A DNA stretch of 64,000 nucleotides from Ancylobacter sp. TS-1 (GCF_009223885.1 NZ_CP045144.1:1426001-1490000), one strand, 5' to 3'. Positions 17,663-26,186 are shown, numbered from the stretch's first letter. Notes: generated by a model not told the origin, from the sequence alone. Translations and numbers: made by a program.

Positions 17663-18016
17663 ATGTCGTTCCTCCTGTCCTTCGACCCCGCCGATCTCGG
17701 TCCGCCGGAGGAGACGGTGCCGCTGCCCGAGCGCATCGTCTCGGGCGAGCCGCGCCACCTGACCTGGAACTTCGAGACCCTGCCGGACGGCGCCCTGTTC
17801 GCCGGCATCTGGGAGTCCTCGCCCGGCGCCTGGCGGGTGGATTACGAGGAATGGGAGTTCTGCTCGATCACCGAGGGCGTCTCCATCCTGCACGAGGACG
17901 GCAAGGAGCCGGTCCGGGTGAAGGCGGGCGACAGCTTCGCCATCCGCCCCGGCTTCAAGGGAATCTGGGAAGTCGTCGAGACGACGCGCAAGCTCTACGT
18001 CATCCGGCTGATCTGA
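17663..18016 (+). CDS. Cupin-domain protein (DUF861-type)
   Basis: This 117-residue single-domain cupin has the WRVDYEEWEFCSITEGVSILHEDG strand pair and the RVKAGDSFAIRPGFKGIWEVVETTRKLYVI motif. Both are typical of the DUF861 (cupin_3) group that includes ureidoglycolate lyase-like and sugar-acid proteins. The usual metal-binding histidines are absent, as in much of this group. It starts at ATG 17663 with GCCGAGG upstream and lies 129 bases behind the NCS2 permease. That gap contains a GGCGCGG/CCGCGCC inverted repeat. Joint operon membership is likely but not certain, and its role is unknown. Confidence 0.72.
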   Translation: MSFLLSFDPADLGPPEETVPLPERIVSGEPRHLTWNFETLPDGALFAGIWESSPGAWRVDYEEWEFCSITEGVSILHEDGKEPVRVKAGDSFAIRPGFKGIWEVVETTRKLYVIRLI

Positions 18017-18132
18017 ACGGCGGCCTTCCGCCCGCGACGGTGCCGGAATCCGGCGCAGTGTGGCCTTGCCGTCATTGACCCGGCCGGCGGGGCGACGCAT
18101 CTTCCCAACCCTACGGGTATTGGAGACGTGCG

Positions 18133-18702
18133 ATGCGTGCCGACGGCAAGGGAACGACGGGCCTTTTCGGCCGGACCATGTGCGCCCTCGCGGCGGCCGG
18201 CATGCTCACGGCCTCGCTCGGCAGCGCCGAGGCGGCGAACTTCTTCGAGAAGAACTTCTGGCTGTCGGGCCCGAACTACAGCGGCAACATTCCGGCCTGC
18301 GACACGCCTTCGGCGCTCTCGCGCATCCAGAGCCACTTCGCCACCACCGAATCGCGCTTCTGGAATTCGAGCCTGACCATCAACAGCTTCGACCATATCC
18401 GCGAGATCGCCTTCCGGCCCTGGGGCGAGGAGAACATCCCGCGCCGCTTCTGCCGTGCCGACGTCGTGGTCACGGGCGTCGAGGGCACGCCGAGCTTCGG
18501 CACCGAAGGTGCCTATGGCAGCGGCGCCTATCAGGGCGGCACCACCGGCAAGGTGGCCTCCGGCCCGCGCCGCCACACCGTCTGGTACTCGATCGTCGAG
18601 GATGGCGGCTTCCTGGGCTTCTCCTGGGGCGTCGAATGGTGCGTCGAGGGCCTCGACCGCTCCTGGACCTACGAGCCGAACTGCCGCATGGCCAAGCCCT
18701 GA
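18133..18702 (+). CDS. Conserved exported protein of unknown function, four cysteines
   Basis: This is a 189-residue protein with a signal peptide (hydrophobic core LFGRTMCALAAAGMLTASLG, likely cleavage after AEA at about residue 34). The mature part is aromatic-rich and has four cysteines (PACD, RRFCRAD, EWCVEG, PNCRM) that could form two disulphides in the periplasm. GGAGACGTGCG precedes the ATG. I recall similar exported proteins of unknown function in Hyphomicrobiales but know no assigned role. The gene is followed within 30 bases by an RNase T2 gene on the same strand, so the two are probably co-expressed. Confidence 0.75.
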   Translation: MRADGKGTTGLFGRTMCALAAAGMLTASLGSAEAANFFEKNFWLSGPNYSGNIPACDTPSALSRIQSHFATTESRFWNSSLTINSFDHIREIAFRPWGEENIPRRFCRADVVVTGVEGTPSFGTEGAYGSGAYQGGTTGKVASGPRRHTVWYSIVEDGGFLGFSWGVEWCVEGLDRSWTYEPNCRMAKP

Positions 18703-18731
18703 GGCTGGCCGCGCGGAGCCCGGTCGGCACC

Positions 18732-19412
18732 ATGGGCGCCCCGAGGCGCGCGGGCGTGGCATGGCTTGTCCTTGCCGCGCTGATGCTCTGGCCCGCTCTG
18801 GCGGGCGCGCAGCAGAAGGGCGAGCCCGGCCGTTTCGACCATTACGTGCTGGCGCTGTCCTGGTCGCCCTCCTATTGCGAGGCCATGGGCGAGCGCGCCG
18901 AGCCGGCGCAGTGTGCCACCGCCCGCCCCTTCGCCTTCGTCGTGCACGGGCTGTGGCCGCAATATAAGCGGGGCTGGCCGGAGAACTGCGTGACCCCCGC
19001 CCCCTACGTGCCCGAGCCGGTGCTGCGCTCCATGCTCGACATCATGCCGAGCCGCCGCCTCGTGCTACATGAATGGCGCACGCACGGCACCTGCGCCACG
19101 CCCGACCCGGCCGCCTATTTCGACCTCGTGCGCCGCGCCTATGCCGGCGTGACCATCCCGGCCGCCTTCCGCCGGCTCGACGACTACCGCATGGTCTCGC
19201 CCGCCGAGGTCGAGAGCGCGTTCCGGGCCGACAATCCGGGCCTCGCCGCCGACATGATCGCGGTCGGCTGCGACGGCCGCCGGCTTACCGAAGTGCGCAT
19301 CTGCCTCGATCGCTCGCTCGGCTTCACCCCCTGCCCGGAAGTCGACCGGCGCGCCTGCCGCGCCGCCCGCGTGGTGATGCCGCCCGTACGCGAGGGCGCG
19401 TCGGCGCGATGA
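18732..19412 (+). CDS. Ribonuclease T2 family protein, exported
   Basis: The 226-residue secreted or periplasmic endoribonuclease has a signal peptide at residues 1-26 (MGAPRRAGVAWLVLAALMLW, then ALAGA). The mature protein has the two T2 active-site segments: CAS1 HGLWPQY with His72, and CAS2 HEWRTHGTC with Glu114 and His118. The family usually has Lys where Thr117 stands (EWxKHGTC). Several cysteines (49, 61, 86, 121) match the disulphide pattern. The open frame reaches back to 18060, but that part overlaps the upstream gene, and the ATG at 18732 gives the signal peptide. Probable role: scavenging of external RNA. It ends 7 bases before rlmJ. Confidence 0.9.
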   Translation: MGAPRRAGVAWLVLAALMLWPALAGAQQKGEPGRFDHYVLALSWSPSYCEAMGERAEPAQCATARPFAFVVHGLWPQYKRGWPENCVTPAPYVPEPVLRSMLDIMPSRRLVLHEWRTHGTCATPDPAAYFDLVRRAYAGVTIPAAFRRLDDYRMVSPAEVESAFRADNPGLAADMIAVGCDGRRLTEVRICLDRSLGFTPCPEVDRRACRAARVVMPPVREGASAR

Positions 19413-19419
19413 GGACCGG

Positions 19420-20295
19420 ATGAACTATCGCCACGCCTTCCATGCCGGCAATTTCGCCGACGTCGTCAAGCACGTGGTGCTGGCGCGCATCCTCGCCTAT
19501 CTCGCCCGCAAGGATGCCGCTTTCCGCGTCATCGACACCCATGCCGGCGCCGGCCTCTACGATCTGGCCGGCGACGAGGCCCGCCGCACCGGCGAGTGGG
19601 AGGGCGGCATCGGCGCCGTGCTGCGCGCCCGCTTCGCCCCGGCGATCGCCGAACTGCTGGCGCCCTGGCTCGACGCCGTGCGCGCCGTGAACGTGGCGGC
19701 GGCGGACGATGCGGCGCTGGCGACGGCGCTCCGCCATTATCCCGGCTCGCCGCTGATCGCGCAGGCGCTCGCCCGCCCGCAGGACCGGCTGCTGTTCTGC
19801 GAGACCCAGCCCGGCGTGCGCGCGGCGCTGGAGGAATCGGTCGGCCGCGACGCCCGCGCCAAGGTGCTGGCGACCGACGCTTGGCAGGCGCTCAACGCCT
19901 ATCTGCCGCCGAGGGAACGGCGCGGCCTCGTGCTGGTCGATCCCCCGTTCGAGGAGCCGGGCGAGTTCCACCGGCTCGCGCAGGGGCTGGCCGAGGCGCA
20001 CCGGCGCTGGTCCACCGGCATCTATGCGCTCTGGTATCCGATCAAGGATGTGCGCGCGGTCGACGCCTTCCGCCGCGAGATCGAGCGGGCCGGAATCCCC
20101 AAGACGCTGAACGTGCAGTTCGACCTGCGCGCCGTGCGGCAGGCCGACACCATGACCGGCTGCGGCATGGTCATCGTCAACCCGCCCTTCACGCTGGCGG
20201 ACGAGTTGCGCAGCGTGCTTTCCGCCCTTGCCCCGGTGCTTTCCACCGACGGCGCCGGCCGCGTCCGGGTCGGCTGGCTGACCCCGGAACGCTGA
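19420..20295 (+). CDS. rlmJ: 23S rRNA (adenine(2030)-N6)-methyltransferase RlmJ
   Basis: The 291-residue protein begins MNYRHAFHAGNFADVVKHVVL, the unmistakable RlmJ N-terminus. The conserved DTHAGAGLYDL stretch is motif I for S-adenosylmethionine. LVDPPFEEPGEF gives the DPPF-type catalytic motif of N6-adenine methyltransferases, and IYALWYPIKD and SGCGMVIVNPPF-like blocks follow. It methylates A2030 of 23S rRNA in E. coli and is non-essential. GAGGACCGG precedes the ATG, 7 bases after the RNase T2 stop, so it probably sits at the end of that operon. Confidence 0.95.
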   Translation: MNYRHAFHAGNFADVVKHVVLARILAYLARKDAAFRVIDTHAGAGLYDLAGDEARRTGEWEGGIGAVLRARFAPAIAELLAPWLDAVRAVNVAAADDAALATALRHYPGSPLIAQALARPQDRLLFCETQPGVRAALEESVGRDARAKVLATDAWQALNAYLPPRERRGLVLVDPPFEEPGEFHRLAQGLAEAHRRWSTGIYALWYPIKDVRAVDAFRREIERAGIPKTLNVQFDLRAVRQADTMTGCGMVIVNPPFTLADELRSVLSALAPVLSTDGAGRVRVGWLTPER

Positions 20296-20397
20296 ATCGG
20301 CGCGCCGCGTCATCATCCGGCATCGGTCTTGCTTTAGCTTCGCCAGCATATTGAACCGGCGGATGGTCGCGGCCGTCCGAGGGTAAGGAGCAGGCGC

Positions 20398-20613
20398 ATG
20401 GCGACCATGGGTACCGTCAAGTTCTTCAACACCGAGAAGGGGTACGGCTTCATCCGTCCGGACGACGGCGGACGCGACGTGTTCGTGCATGTCTCGGCGG
20501 TCACGCGCTCGGGGCTCGGCTCGCTCGCCGAAGGCCAGCGGGTCAGCTTCGAGGTCGAGCCGGACAAGCGCGGCAAGGGTCCGAAGGCCATCGACCTTCA
20601 GCCGGCCGACTGA
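20398..20613 (+). CDS. Cold-shock domain protein (CspA family)
   Basis: This 71-residue single OB-fold RNA/DNA-binding protein contains RNP1 (KGYGFI) at about residues 14-19 and RNP2 (DVFVHVS) at about 27-33. It acts as an RNA chaperone that melts secondary structure. AAGGAGCAGGCGC lies before the ATG. It is monocistronic or nearly so, with a 102-base leader region after rlmJ that holds no clear long hairpin. Which paralogue it is, and whether it is cold-induced, cannot be told from sequence. Confidence 0.93.
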   Translation: MATMGTVKFFNTEKGYGFIRPDDGGRDVFVHVSAVTRSGLGSLAEGQRVSFEVEPDKRGKGPKAIDLQPAD

Positions 20614-20731
20614 TAAGCGTTCGGCGAAGCCGGGGCACCGCGCCCCGGCGGGACGGTCGGCACCGGGCATGGCGCTCCGGGGGCGGATCCCCCCGGCAGG
20701 CGACGCGCCTGCGACAACGGCTTGCCCCGCG

Positions 20732-21340
20732 ATGAAACTGCGTTCCTCCCCCGCCTCCCCCTTCGGCCGCAAGGTCAAGATCGGCGCCGTCCTGTGCGGC
20801 CTCCACCTCGACGTCGTGCCGGCGGACACCAGCGATCCCGCCGATTCCCTGCGCGGCCAGAACCCGCTCGGCAAGATCCCCGTCCTGCTCCGGGACGAAG
20901 GCGCGCCGATCTACGATTCCCGGGTGATCCTCGACTATCTCGACGCGCTCGCCGGTGGCGGCGTCATCATTCCGGCCGCCGGCGAACCGCGCTATGCGGT
21001 GCTGACGGCGCTCGCCCTCGCTGACGGCATCAGCGATGCCGCGCTGCTGCAGGTCTATGAGGGCCGCTACCGCGCGGCGCAGGAGCGCAGCGCGAACTGG
21101 GTCGACCATCAGGCCGGCAAGGTCGCGCGCGGGCTCAAGGCTCTCGAGGCGTCCCCGCCCCGCAAGGCGCCGGTCAGCGGCGCCGCCGATGCCGCCGAGA
21201 TCGCGCTCGCCTGCGCGCTCGGCTATCTCGACCTGCGCTTTGCCGGCGCGTGGCGTGCCGGCCATCCCGCCCTCGTCGCCTGGCTGGACGCGTTCGCCGC
21301 ACGCGTGCCCGCTTTCGAGGCAACCCGCCCGGCGGTCTGA
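20732..21340 (+). CDS. Glutathione S-transferase family protein
   Basis: The 202-residue protein starts with a thioredoxin-like N-terminal domain (MKLRSSPASPFGRKVKIGAV, then NPLGKIPVLL and IYDSRVILDYLD, the GSH-binding SRVI motif). It continues into an all-helical C-terminal domain with the N-capping region IALACALGYLDLRF. The SPFGRKV start is typical of small bacterial GSTs that use Ser or no classical Tyr near the N-terminus. Substrate is unknown. The frame is open from 20489 but homology starts at ATG 20732. It is convergent with the porin gene at 21463 across a terminator. Confidence 0.9.
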   Translation: MKLRSSPASPFGRKVKIGAVLCGLHLDVVPADTSDPADSLRGQNPLGKIPVLLRDEGAPIYDSRVILDYLDALAGGGVIIPAAGEPRYAVLTALALADGISDAALLQVYEGRYRAAQERSANWVDHQAGKVARGLKALEASPPRKAPVSGAADAAEIALACALGYLDLRFAGAWRAGHPALVAWLDAFAARVPAFEATRPAV

Positions 21341-21372
21341 GCCGGCGGGCCGCGCACGGCCTCCCAAACGCG

Positions 21373-21419
21373 AAAAAGGCCCCGGCCACGCGCGAACCTC
21401 AGTCCGCATGGCCGGAGCC
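21373..21419 (-). terminator. Rho-independent terminator of the first Omp25-type gene
   Basis: On the minus strand GGCTCCGGCCA pairs with TGGCCGGGGCC (one mismatch) and is followed by TTTTTCG. The loop is long (about 20 bases). It also insulates the convergent GST gene. Confidence 0.75.
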
Positions 21420-21462
21420 TTCATCGAAAGACGCGCCGGAGCCCTCGCCCCGGCGGCCCGGA

Positions 21463-22113
21463 TCAGAACTTGTAGTTCACGCCGGCGCGGACGATGTTGG
21501 CGGTCAGGCCGCTCTTGTCGCCGATGCTGTCGTAATAGTCGTCGCCGAGATCCATGTAGAGATACTCGGCCTTGACGGTCCAGTTGTTGGTCAGGGCGTA
21601 TTCGAGACCGCCGCCGACCGTCCAGCCCACCAGGGTCTTGTCGGAGCTCAGGCCGAGGAGGTTGTCGCTGACCTCGTGGTGGCCCCAGGCGAGACCGCCG
21701 GTGACGTAGGGCAGCACATTGCCCATGGCGTAGCCGAGGCGGGCGCGCACCGTGCCGAAATAGTCGAGCTTCGACTCATAGCCGTAGATGCTGCTGTCCT
21801 TGATGTCCGAGCCCTGGAAGTCGGCTTCGGCACCCAGCACGATGTTGTTGTCGAACTGGTAGTTCACGCCGATCTGGCCGCCACCGAGGAAGCCGTCCGG
21901 GTTGATGCCGAGCGTGCTCGCGGCACCCTCGCCCGAGCCCCAGGCATAGCCGGCATTGGCGCCGAGATAGAAGCCCGTCCAGGTGAAGACCGGCTCGGCG
22001 ATGACCGCCGCCGGCGCCTTGGTCGGATAAGGCTGCGGCAGGTCGGCGGCGAAGGCCGGGGCCGCGGCGAGAAGGGCGACGGCGGCGACGCCCGAGCTGA
22101 TGATCTTCTTCAT
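21463..22113 (-). CDS. Outer-membrane beta-barrel protein, Omp25/Omp31 type (copy A)
   Basis: This 216-residue outer-membrane protein has a signal peptide (MKKIISSGVAAVALLAAAPAFA, residues 1-22). The mature start ADLPQPYPTKAPA is followed by an eight-stranded barrel with FTWTGFYLGANAGYAWG and alternating aromatic residues, ending in phenylalanine (GVNYKF), the BAM recognition signal. Brucella Omp25/31 homologues contribute to envelope integrity. A second copy lies 408 bases upstream on the same strand. GGAGAGTACCC precedes the ATG. Confidence 0.9.
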   Translation of the reverse strand: MKKIISSGVAAVALLAAAPAFAADLPQPYPTKAPAAVIAEPVFTWTGFYLGANAGYAWGSGEGAASTLGINPDGFLGGGQIGVNYQFDNNIVLGAEADFQGSDIKDSSIYGYESKLDYFGTVRARLGYAMGNVLPYVTGGLAWGHHEVSDNLLGLSSDKTLVGWTVGGGLEYALTNNWTVKAEYLYMDLGDDYYDSIGDKSGLTANIVRAGVNYKF

Positions 22114-22521
22114 GGGTACTCTCCGAATAAACCTGCAACGTGAACGCGGTTACGCCATTCAGTCGGCAGGTGAAGTAGGGGCCCACATTGGCACGGCGAG
22201 GGCCGGATTACGGCGGAATCGGTCGCCAGACCCGCCGCGCCGACGCCTGAATCCACGTGCCCTCGGGCGCAAAGCCTTGCCGTGCCTCACTTCTCGGAGG
22301 TAATTTTGCCGATCACGAATCGGTGCGCTACGCAACAATTTTGCCACGATCCATTCAACAAACCCATGGACCGTTGCATGAATATCACTATTTGACCCAC
22401 TCACTCCCGCGCAAGCAGGGGACGCAAGCGACAATGGCCACGCGCTCGACAGGAGCGCGCGGCCATCGGGGCCTTGCGGCAGACCGGGCAAGACGGCGGC
22501 GGCGCCGTCCGCCTCGCGGCA
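22114..22521. other. Gap between the two porin genes
   Basis: About 400 bases carry the promoter and leader of porin copy A (AT-richer around 22300-22400) and, at the right end, the hairpin that ends copy B. No ORF with a ribosome-binding site is evident. Confidence 0.5.
22434..22466 (-). terminator. Strong hairpin downstream of porin copy B
   Basis: ATGGCC(A/G)CGCGCTC arms pair around GACAG over 14 positions. On the minus strand it is not followed by a T-run, so it may be an mRNA-end stabiliser or a weak terminator. Confidence 0.5.
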
Positions 22522-23130
22522 TCAGAAGCGGTAGTTCACGCCCGCGCGCAGGATGTTGCTGCTCACGCCGACATCGCGCGGGCCGGTCAGGGTCTGGTAC
22601 GACTCCTCGCCGAGATCGACGTAGAGATACTCGCCCTTCACGCTCCAGTTGTTGTTGATGGCGTATTCGGCGCCACCGCCCAGCGTCCAGCCGATCTGGT
22701 TCTTGGAGTTCGACAGGCCCCAGGTCTCGTAAGTGCCGCCGCCATAGGCGAGACCGCCGGTGCCGTAGACGAGAACCTGATCGAAGGCGTAGCCGATGCG
22801 CGCGCGCACCGTGCCGAAATAGTCGAGCGAGAAGATCCCGCTGGAGACGTCGGCATACTGGATGTCGGTCTCGACGCCGAGCACCAGCGGGCCGGCGCCC
22901 TGCCAGTTGTAGCCGGCCTGCAGGCCACCGATGAAGCCGTCAATGTCCGGCGACCAGTCGGCGGTGCCCCAGCCATAGCCGGCATTGGCGCCGATGTAGA
23001 AGCCGGTCCAGGTGAACGCCATCGGCGGCGGCGCATAGGCGGCCGGCGCCTTGTAGGCGAGGTCGGCAGCGGCGGCCGGCACGGCCAGCAGGGCGGCGAG
23101 GCTGACGCCGGCGAGGATAGTGCTCTTCAT
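22522..23130 (-). CDS. Outer-membrane beta-barrel protein, Omp25/Omp31 type (copy B)
   Basis: This 202-residue outer-membrane protein is a paralogue of copy A. It has a signal peptide (MKSTILAGVSLAALLAVPAAA), the mature start ADLAYKAPAAYAPPP, the shared FTWTGFYIGANAGYGWG block, the YFGTVRARIGYAFD and NNNWSVKGEYLYVDLG strands, and terminal phenylalanine (AGVNYRF). GGAGACGATT lies before the ATG. The promoter region upstream is the most AT-rich stretch of the window, which suggests strong expression (inference). Confidence 0.9.
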   Translation of the reverse strand: MKSTILAGVSLAALLAVPAAAADLAYKAPAAYAPPPMAFTWTGFYIGANAGYGWGTADWSPDIDGFIGGLQAGYNWQGAGPLVLGVETDIQYADVSSGIFSLDYFGTVRARIGYAFDQVLVYGTGGLAYGGGTYETWGLSNSKNQIGWTLGGGAEYAINNNWSVKGEYLYVDLGEESYQTLTGPRDVGVSSNILRAGVNYRF

Positions 23131-23483
23131 AATCGTCTCCTAGATCTCGTTCAGGCGTCGCATCCACGCGTGGAGCGGCGTTTCCGCCTGAGATAAGGCT
23201 GACAGTCGGATAAATGTATGATCGAAATCTTAGATGATGATGAAAGAATGCGTTATGCTTAAAGAAGCGTTTACATAAGGTATTCGAATATTTACTTCAG
23301 CCACGATCGCAAGGCATGCGATTTTGCGATTGTGAATACACTGAATTATCGAATGAAACGCCGATTTGTTGGTTAATGAAGGGTTGACGCCGCCATGGAT
23401 GGCGGTGATCCGTTGCCGTGCGGCCGGCGTAAATCGACGGCATCGCGATAGACGATTCCGCCGCAGCGTCGCATGAGTACCCC
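23131..23483. promoter_or_regulatory. AT-rich divergent promoter region of porin copy B and the SDR gene
   Basis: About 350 bases, with 23190-23380 strikingly AT-rich against the local background. The stretch holds several candidate TATAAT/TTGACA-like hexamers for both strands and no ORF. Exact promoter positions cannot be fixed by eye. Confidence 0.5.
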
Positions 23484-24263
23484 ATGACCGAACGTTCCAT
23501 CCTCGCCCCGAACAGACGCCCCGTCGCCCTCGTGACCGGCGGCGCGGTGCGCATCGGGCGCGCCATCGCCCGGCGCCTGGCGGCGGAAGGCTACGACATC
23601 GTCCTGCATGTGCGCCGGGCCGGCCCGGCGGCGGACGAGGCGCGCGCCGAACTGGAAGCCGCCGGCGCCCGCGTCGCCGTCGTCACGGCGGAACTGTCGG
23701 ACCCGCAGGCGGTTGCCGGTGTGGTGCCGGCCGCCGTGGCCGCGCTCGGCCCACTCGAACTTCTCGTCAACAACGCCTCGGAATTCCACCCCGACAGCGC
23801 CGGCCGCCTCGACACCGCCCTGTGGGACCGCCATTTCGCGATCAACCTGCGCGCGCCGGTCTTTCTCGCGGAGGCCTTCGCGGCGCAGCTTCCCGACGGC
23901 GCGCGCGGCGCGGTCGTCAACATCATCGACCAGCGGGTGCTGAAGCCGACGCCGGCCTATTTCTCCTACAGCGTTGCCAAGGAGGCGCTGTGGGCGGCGA
24001 CGCGGATGCTGGCGCAGGCGCTGGCGCCGCGTGTGCGCGTCAATGGCGTCGGCCCCGGCCCGACGCTGGCCAATCCGCAGCAGGATGCCGACGCCTTCGC
24101 CCGCCAGTCGGGCGCGGTGCTGCTCGGGCGCGGCCCGACGCCGGAGGAGATCGCCGGGGCGGTAGCCTATCTGGCGCGCGCCGCCAGCGTCACCGGCCAG
24201 ATGATCGCGGTCGATGGCGGCCAGCACCTCGCCTGGCGCACGCCGGACGCCGAGGACGACTGA
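23484..24263 (+). CDS. Short-chain dehydrogenase, pteridine reductase/FolM-like
   Basis: This 259-residue Rossmann-fold NADPH reductase has TGGAVRIGRA at residues 18-27 and the NNAS motif. The catalytic YSVAK has Tyr162 and Lys166, and it ends IAVDGGQHLAW. The phrase IIDQRVLKPTPAYFSYSVAKEALW is typical of FolM/PTR1-like dihydromonapterin or dihydrobiopterin reductases, not of FabG. It probably keeps pterin cofactors reduced. It is transcribed away from the porins, and its stop is 15 bases from the convergent EamA-gene stop. Confidence 0.85.
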   Translation: MTERSILAPNRRPVALVTGGAVRIGRAIARRLAAEGYDIVLHVRRAGPAADEARAELEAAGARVAVVTAELSDPQAVAGVVPAAVAALGPLELLVNNASEFHPDSAGRLDTALWDRHFAINLRAPVFLAEAFAAQLPDGARGAVVNIIDQRVLKPTPAYFSYSVAKEALWAATRMLAQALAPRVRVNGVGPGPTLANPQQDADAFARQSGAVLLGRGPTPEEIAGAVAYLARAASVTGQMIAVDGGQHLAWRTPDAEDD

Positions 24264-24278
24264 TCCCGGAGCGCCCGC

Positions 24279-25217
24279 CTAGCGCCGGCGGCGGGCGTCG
24301 CTGAGCGTGAACCAGCCGATGCTGACCATTACCACCACGGCGCCGGCAAGCTCGGTGGCGTTCGCCGTCTCGCCGAGGATGAGCACGGCCATCACCATGG
24401 TCGCCACCGGGCTCACCGTGCTGATCATCGAGTTGGCCTGCGCCGAGATGCGCTTGAGCGCGGCGTTCATGAAGAAGCTCGGCAGCACCGTCGCGCCGAT
24501 GGCGATCATCGCCGCGAGCGCGAGCCCGTGCGAGGACACCGCCAGCGCCTCCACCGGGCGGATCAGAGCGAACTGGGTCAGCGCGACGAACGAGGCCGAG
24601 ATCATCGCGATGCAGGTGAACAGCGCCGAGCCGATGCTGCGCAGCAGGCTGCTCGCCATGAGCTGGTAGAGTGCGAAGCTGATCGCCGCCAGCCCGACGA
24701 AGAAGGTGCCCCGCACCGTGCTGCTGCCATCGACCGAGAAGCGCTCGGCGAAGATCAGCGCCAGTCCGCCATAGGCGGCCACGAAGGTCCACAGCGCCTT
24801 GCGGCGGATCGGCTGGCCGAACAGCAGCGCGCCGAACAGCACGACGAAGAACGGGTAGGTGTACAGGATCAGCCGCTCGAACGAGGCCGAGATGTACTGC
24901 AGCCCGAGGAAGTCGGCATAGGAGGAGAACCAGTAACCGAGCGCCCCCACCGCCATCGACTTCGCGATCAGCCCCGGCCCCGGCAGCGCCTCGCCCTTCG
25001 CCCGCATCCGCATCACCGCGAGCGCACCGATGACGAGATAGAACGGCAGCGACAGCGCCATGCGCAGCGCCAGGAGGGTCTCCGGGTCGATCCCCTCCGC
25101 ATAGGCGAGCTTGATGATGATGCCCTTGGAGGCGAACAGGATCGCCCCGGCGGCGCCGAAGGCGTAGCCGGTCAGGGGAATGGCGGGGCGTGAAACGGCG
25201 TCGCTGGGGCGGGACAT
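24279..25217 (-). CDS. EamA-family (DMT superfamily) transporter
   Basis: The 312-residue inner-membrane protein has ten predicted helices arranged as two EamA repeats. These start near AGAILFASKGIIIKLAYAEG and GTFFVGLAAISFALYQLMAS; the second ends with VMAVLILGETANATELAGAVVVM, whose ILGE is a family hallmark. Drug/metabolite transporters of this type export amino acids, sugars or other small metabolites; substrate is not predictable. The last residues DARRRR give a basic cytosolic tail. It reads alone between the SDR gene and the FkbM gene. Confidence 0.88.
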   Translation of the reverse strand: MSRPSDAVSRPAIPLTGYAFGAAGAILFASKGIIIKLAYAEGIDPETLLALRMALSLPFYLVIGALAVMRMRAKGEALPGPGLIAKSMAVGALGYWFSSYADFLGLQYISASFERLILYTYPFFVVLFGALLFGQPIRRKALWTFVAAYGGLALIFAERFSVDGSSTVRGTFFVGLAAISFALYQLMASSLLRSIGSALFTCIAMISASFVALTQFALIRPVEALAVSSHGLALAAMIAIGATVLPSFFMNAALKRISAQANSMISTVSPVATMVMAVLILGETANATELAGAVVVMVSIGWFTLSDARRRR

Positions 25218-25310
25218 GGCCCGCTCCCATAGACCCGTTCGCGCACGAACACACGTGGCATGCGCGCATGGCCGCTGGCCGCGGAACGCATCCGTTCCGG
25301 CGCCCTCGCC

Positions 25311-26186
25311 TCAGGCGCGGAGCAGCGCGCGGGAGGGCCGCCAGTTCAGGAGGCGCTCGCGCACCTCCGGGCGGGCCACGAACAGGAAGTTGTTGACGTA
25401 GCCATACGCCTCGCGCACGCGCGTTCCTTCCTCGTTCAGGGCGCCGATGTCCTGCATGCGGCCGGCATCGAAGGCCGCCACCGGATGCAGCCCGTCCGCC
25501 TGCGCGAAATAGCCCTCATAGCCGAGCGGCTCCAGTATCGCCCGCACCCGGGCGAGCGCTCCGGGACAATGGCGCTCCTCCGCCTCCAGCAGCACCGTGG
25601 GATGCGAGGCGGCGAGGATCCGGCGCGCGCCCTCCAGCACGGCGGCCTCGTGGCCCTCGACGTCGATCTTGATGAAGTCGACCGGCCCGCGCACGCAATC
25701 GTCGAGACGATGGCGCAGCACCGCGATGGCGTCGACCGCCTCGTTGCCGTCGAGGCGACCGTCCAGCGTCGCCAGCGCCGAATGGTCGTGCGGAATGTGG
25801 AGCACGCCCTTTCCGTCGATGTCGCTGACCGCGTGGCCGCCGAGCGTCAGCCGTCCCTCGTCGCGGGCCCGCGCGAAGCGGCAGGCGAGCACGCGCATCA
25901 TGGCGGGATTGGGCTCGAAGGCGGCGACGCGCGCCCCCAGCCGCAGCAGCCAGTAGGTGAACAGCCCGCGATTGGCGCCGACGTCGCAGGCCATGTCGCC
26001 GGGCCGCACGACCAGCGGCAGGAATTGCAGCTCGCTGGCGGGATTTGCCGCCGCCCGCCAGTCGGCCGGCACGCTCGCCAGCGCGAACAGACGCGGAAAG
26101 CGCGCGGCGCCGGCGGTCTTCAAGGCTGAGAGCAATCTGGTCTCCGTGGCGCTTCCGCCACATCGGGCGCGCGCGACTTCTAGCAT
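25311..26186 (-). CDS. FkbM-family methyltransferase
   Basis: A class I SAM-dependent methyltransferase of the FkbM family, about 290-306 residues. Motif I is VRPGDMACDVGANRGLFTY, followed by VAAFEPNPAMMRVL, IDFIKIDVEGHEAAVLEGA (the conserved IDVEG-H-E motif) and LLEAEERH. These enzymes often methylate sugars or polysaccharides. An upstream ATG at 26231 would leave just 20 bases to the divergent uvrC start. The ATG at 26186 (residue 16 of the longer frame) leaves room for promoters, so it is preferred, weakly. It stands alone with no glycan genes nearby. Confidence 0.85.
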   Translation of the reverse strand: MLEVARARCGGSATETRLLSALKTAGAARFPRLFALASVPADWRAAANPASELQFLPLVVRPGDMACDVGANRGLFTYWLLRLGARVAAFEPNPAMMRVLACRFARARDEGRLTLGGHAVSDIDGKGVLHIPHDHSALATLDGRLDGNEAVDAIAVLRHRLDDCVRGPVDFIKIDVEGHEAAVLEGARRILAASHPTVLLEAEERHCPGALARVRAILEPLGYEGYFAQADGLHPVAAFDAGRMQDIGALNEEGTRVREAYGYVNNFLFVARPEVRERLLNWRPSRALLRA

